Positions 5,734-5,738 of a DNA stretch of 5,738 bases are shown in pieces (positions within the stretch are counted from its first letter, which is position 1; the number at the start of each line of letters is the position of its first letter). Location of the stretch: assembly GCA_030731175.1 (NCBI GenBank), contig JANQUM010000013.1, forward strand, positions 5,596-11,333, in the 5' to 3' direction. Both the position numbers and the translations under genes were made by a program. Below the pieces are notes generated by a model, which worked only from the letters and a program-made list of their open reading frames with translations, had not been told where the DNA came from and searched no databases. Source of the DNA: Spirosomataceae bacterium (GTDB lineage Bacteria > Bacteroidota > Bacteroidia > Cytophagales > Spirosomataceae).

Positions 5734-5738
5734 TACAC

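Overview
The window looks like a piece of a Bacteroidota chromosome, most likely from the Cytophagales. This is inferred from several signs. Most genes lack a Shine-Dalgarno sequence. Promoter-like sites fit the Bacteroidota TTG / TAnnTTTG pattern. The RecQ carries the C-terminal helix-turn-helix extension seen in this phylum and in Firmicutes. The coiled-coil membrane protein has a C-terminal domain that I recall as common in Bacteroidota. I cannot name a genus.

Layout from left to right: (1) the first 38 codons of a secreted protein on the minus strand, running off the left edge; (2) an intrinsic terminator at about 161-190, followed by a minus-strand gene (209-1159) for a protein with one membrane anchor, a long coiled coil and a beta-rich C-terminal domain; (3) a 158-base divergent intergenic region with a promoter candidate in each direction; (4) a plus-strand gene (1318-2346) for an uncharacterised protein that appears to have the protein-kinase/aminoglycoside-phosphotransferase fold; (5) a convergent minus-strand DUF423 membrane protein whose 3' end overlaps it by 25 bases; (6) a plus-strand pair, recQ (2797-4938) and a GNAT acetyltransferase (4951-5487), 12 bases apart and probably one operon; (7) a shared hairpin between convergent genes; (8) at the right edge, on the minus strand, a HicA-type mRNA interferase toxin gene (5542-5733) broken by an in-frame TAA at codon 10.

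Most of the window is ordinary core-genome housekeeping: DNA repair by RecQ, small-molecule or protein acetylation, and envelope proteins. The two points most worth attention are the broken hicA, which is short and interrupted and so easily missed, and the kinase-like motifs in the otherwise unrecognised 342-residue protein. No gap between genes exceeds 300 bases. I saw no RNA genes, insertion sequences or CRISPR arrays.
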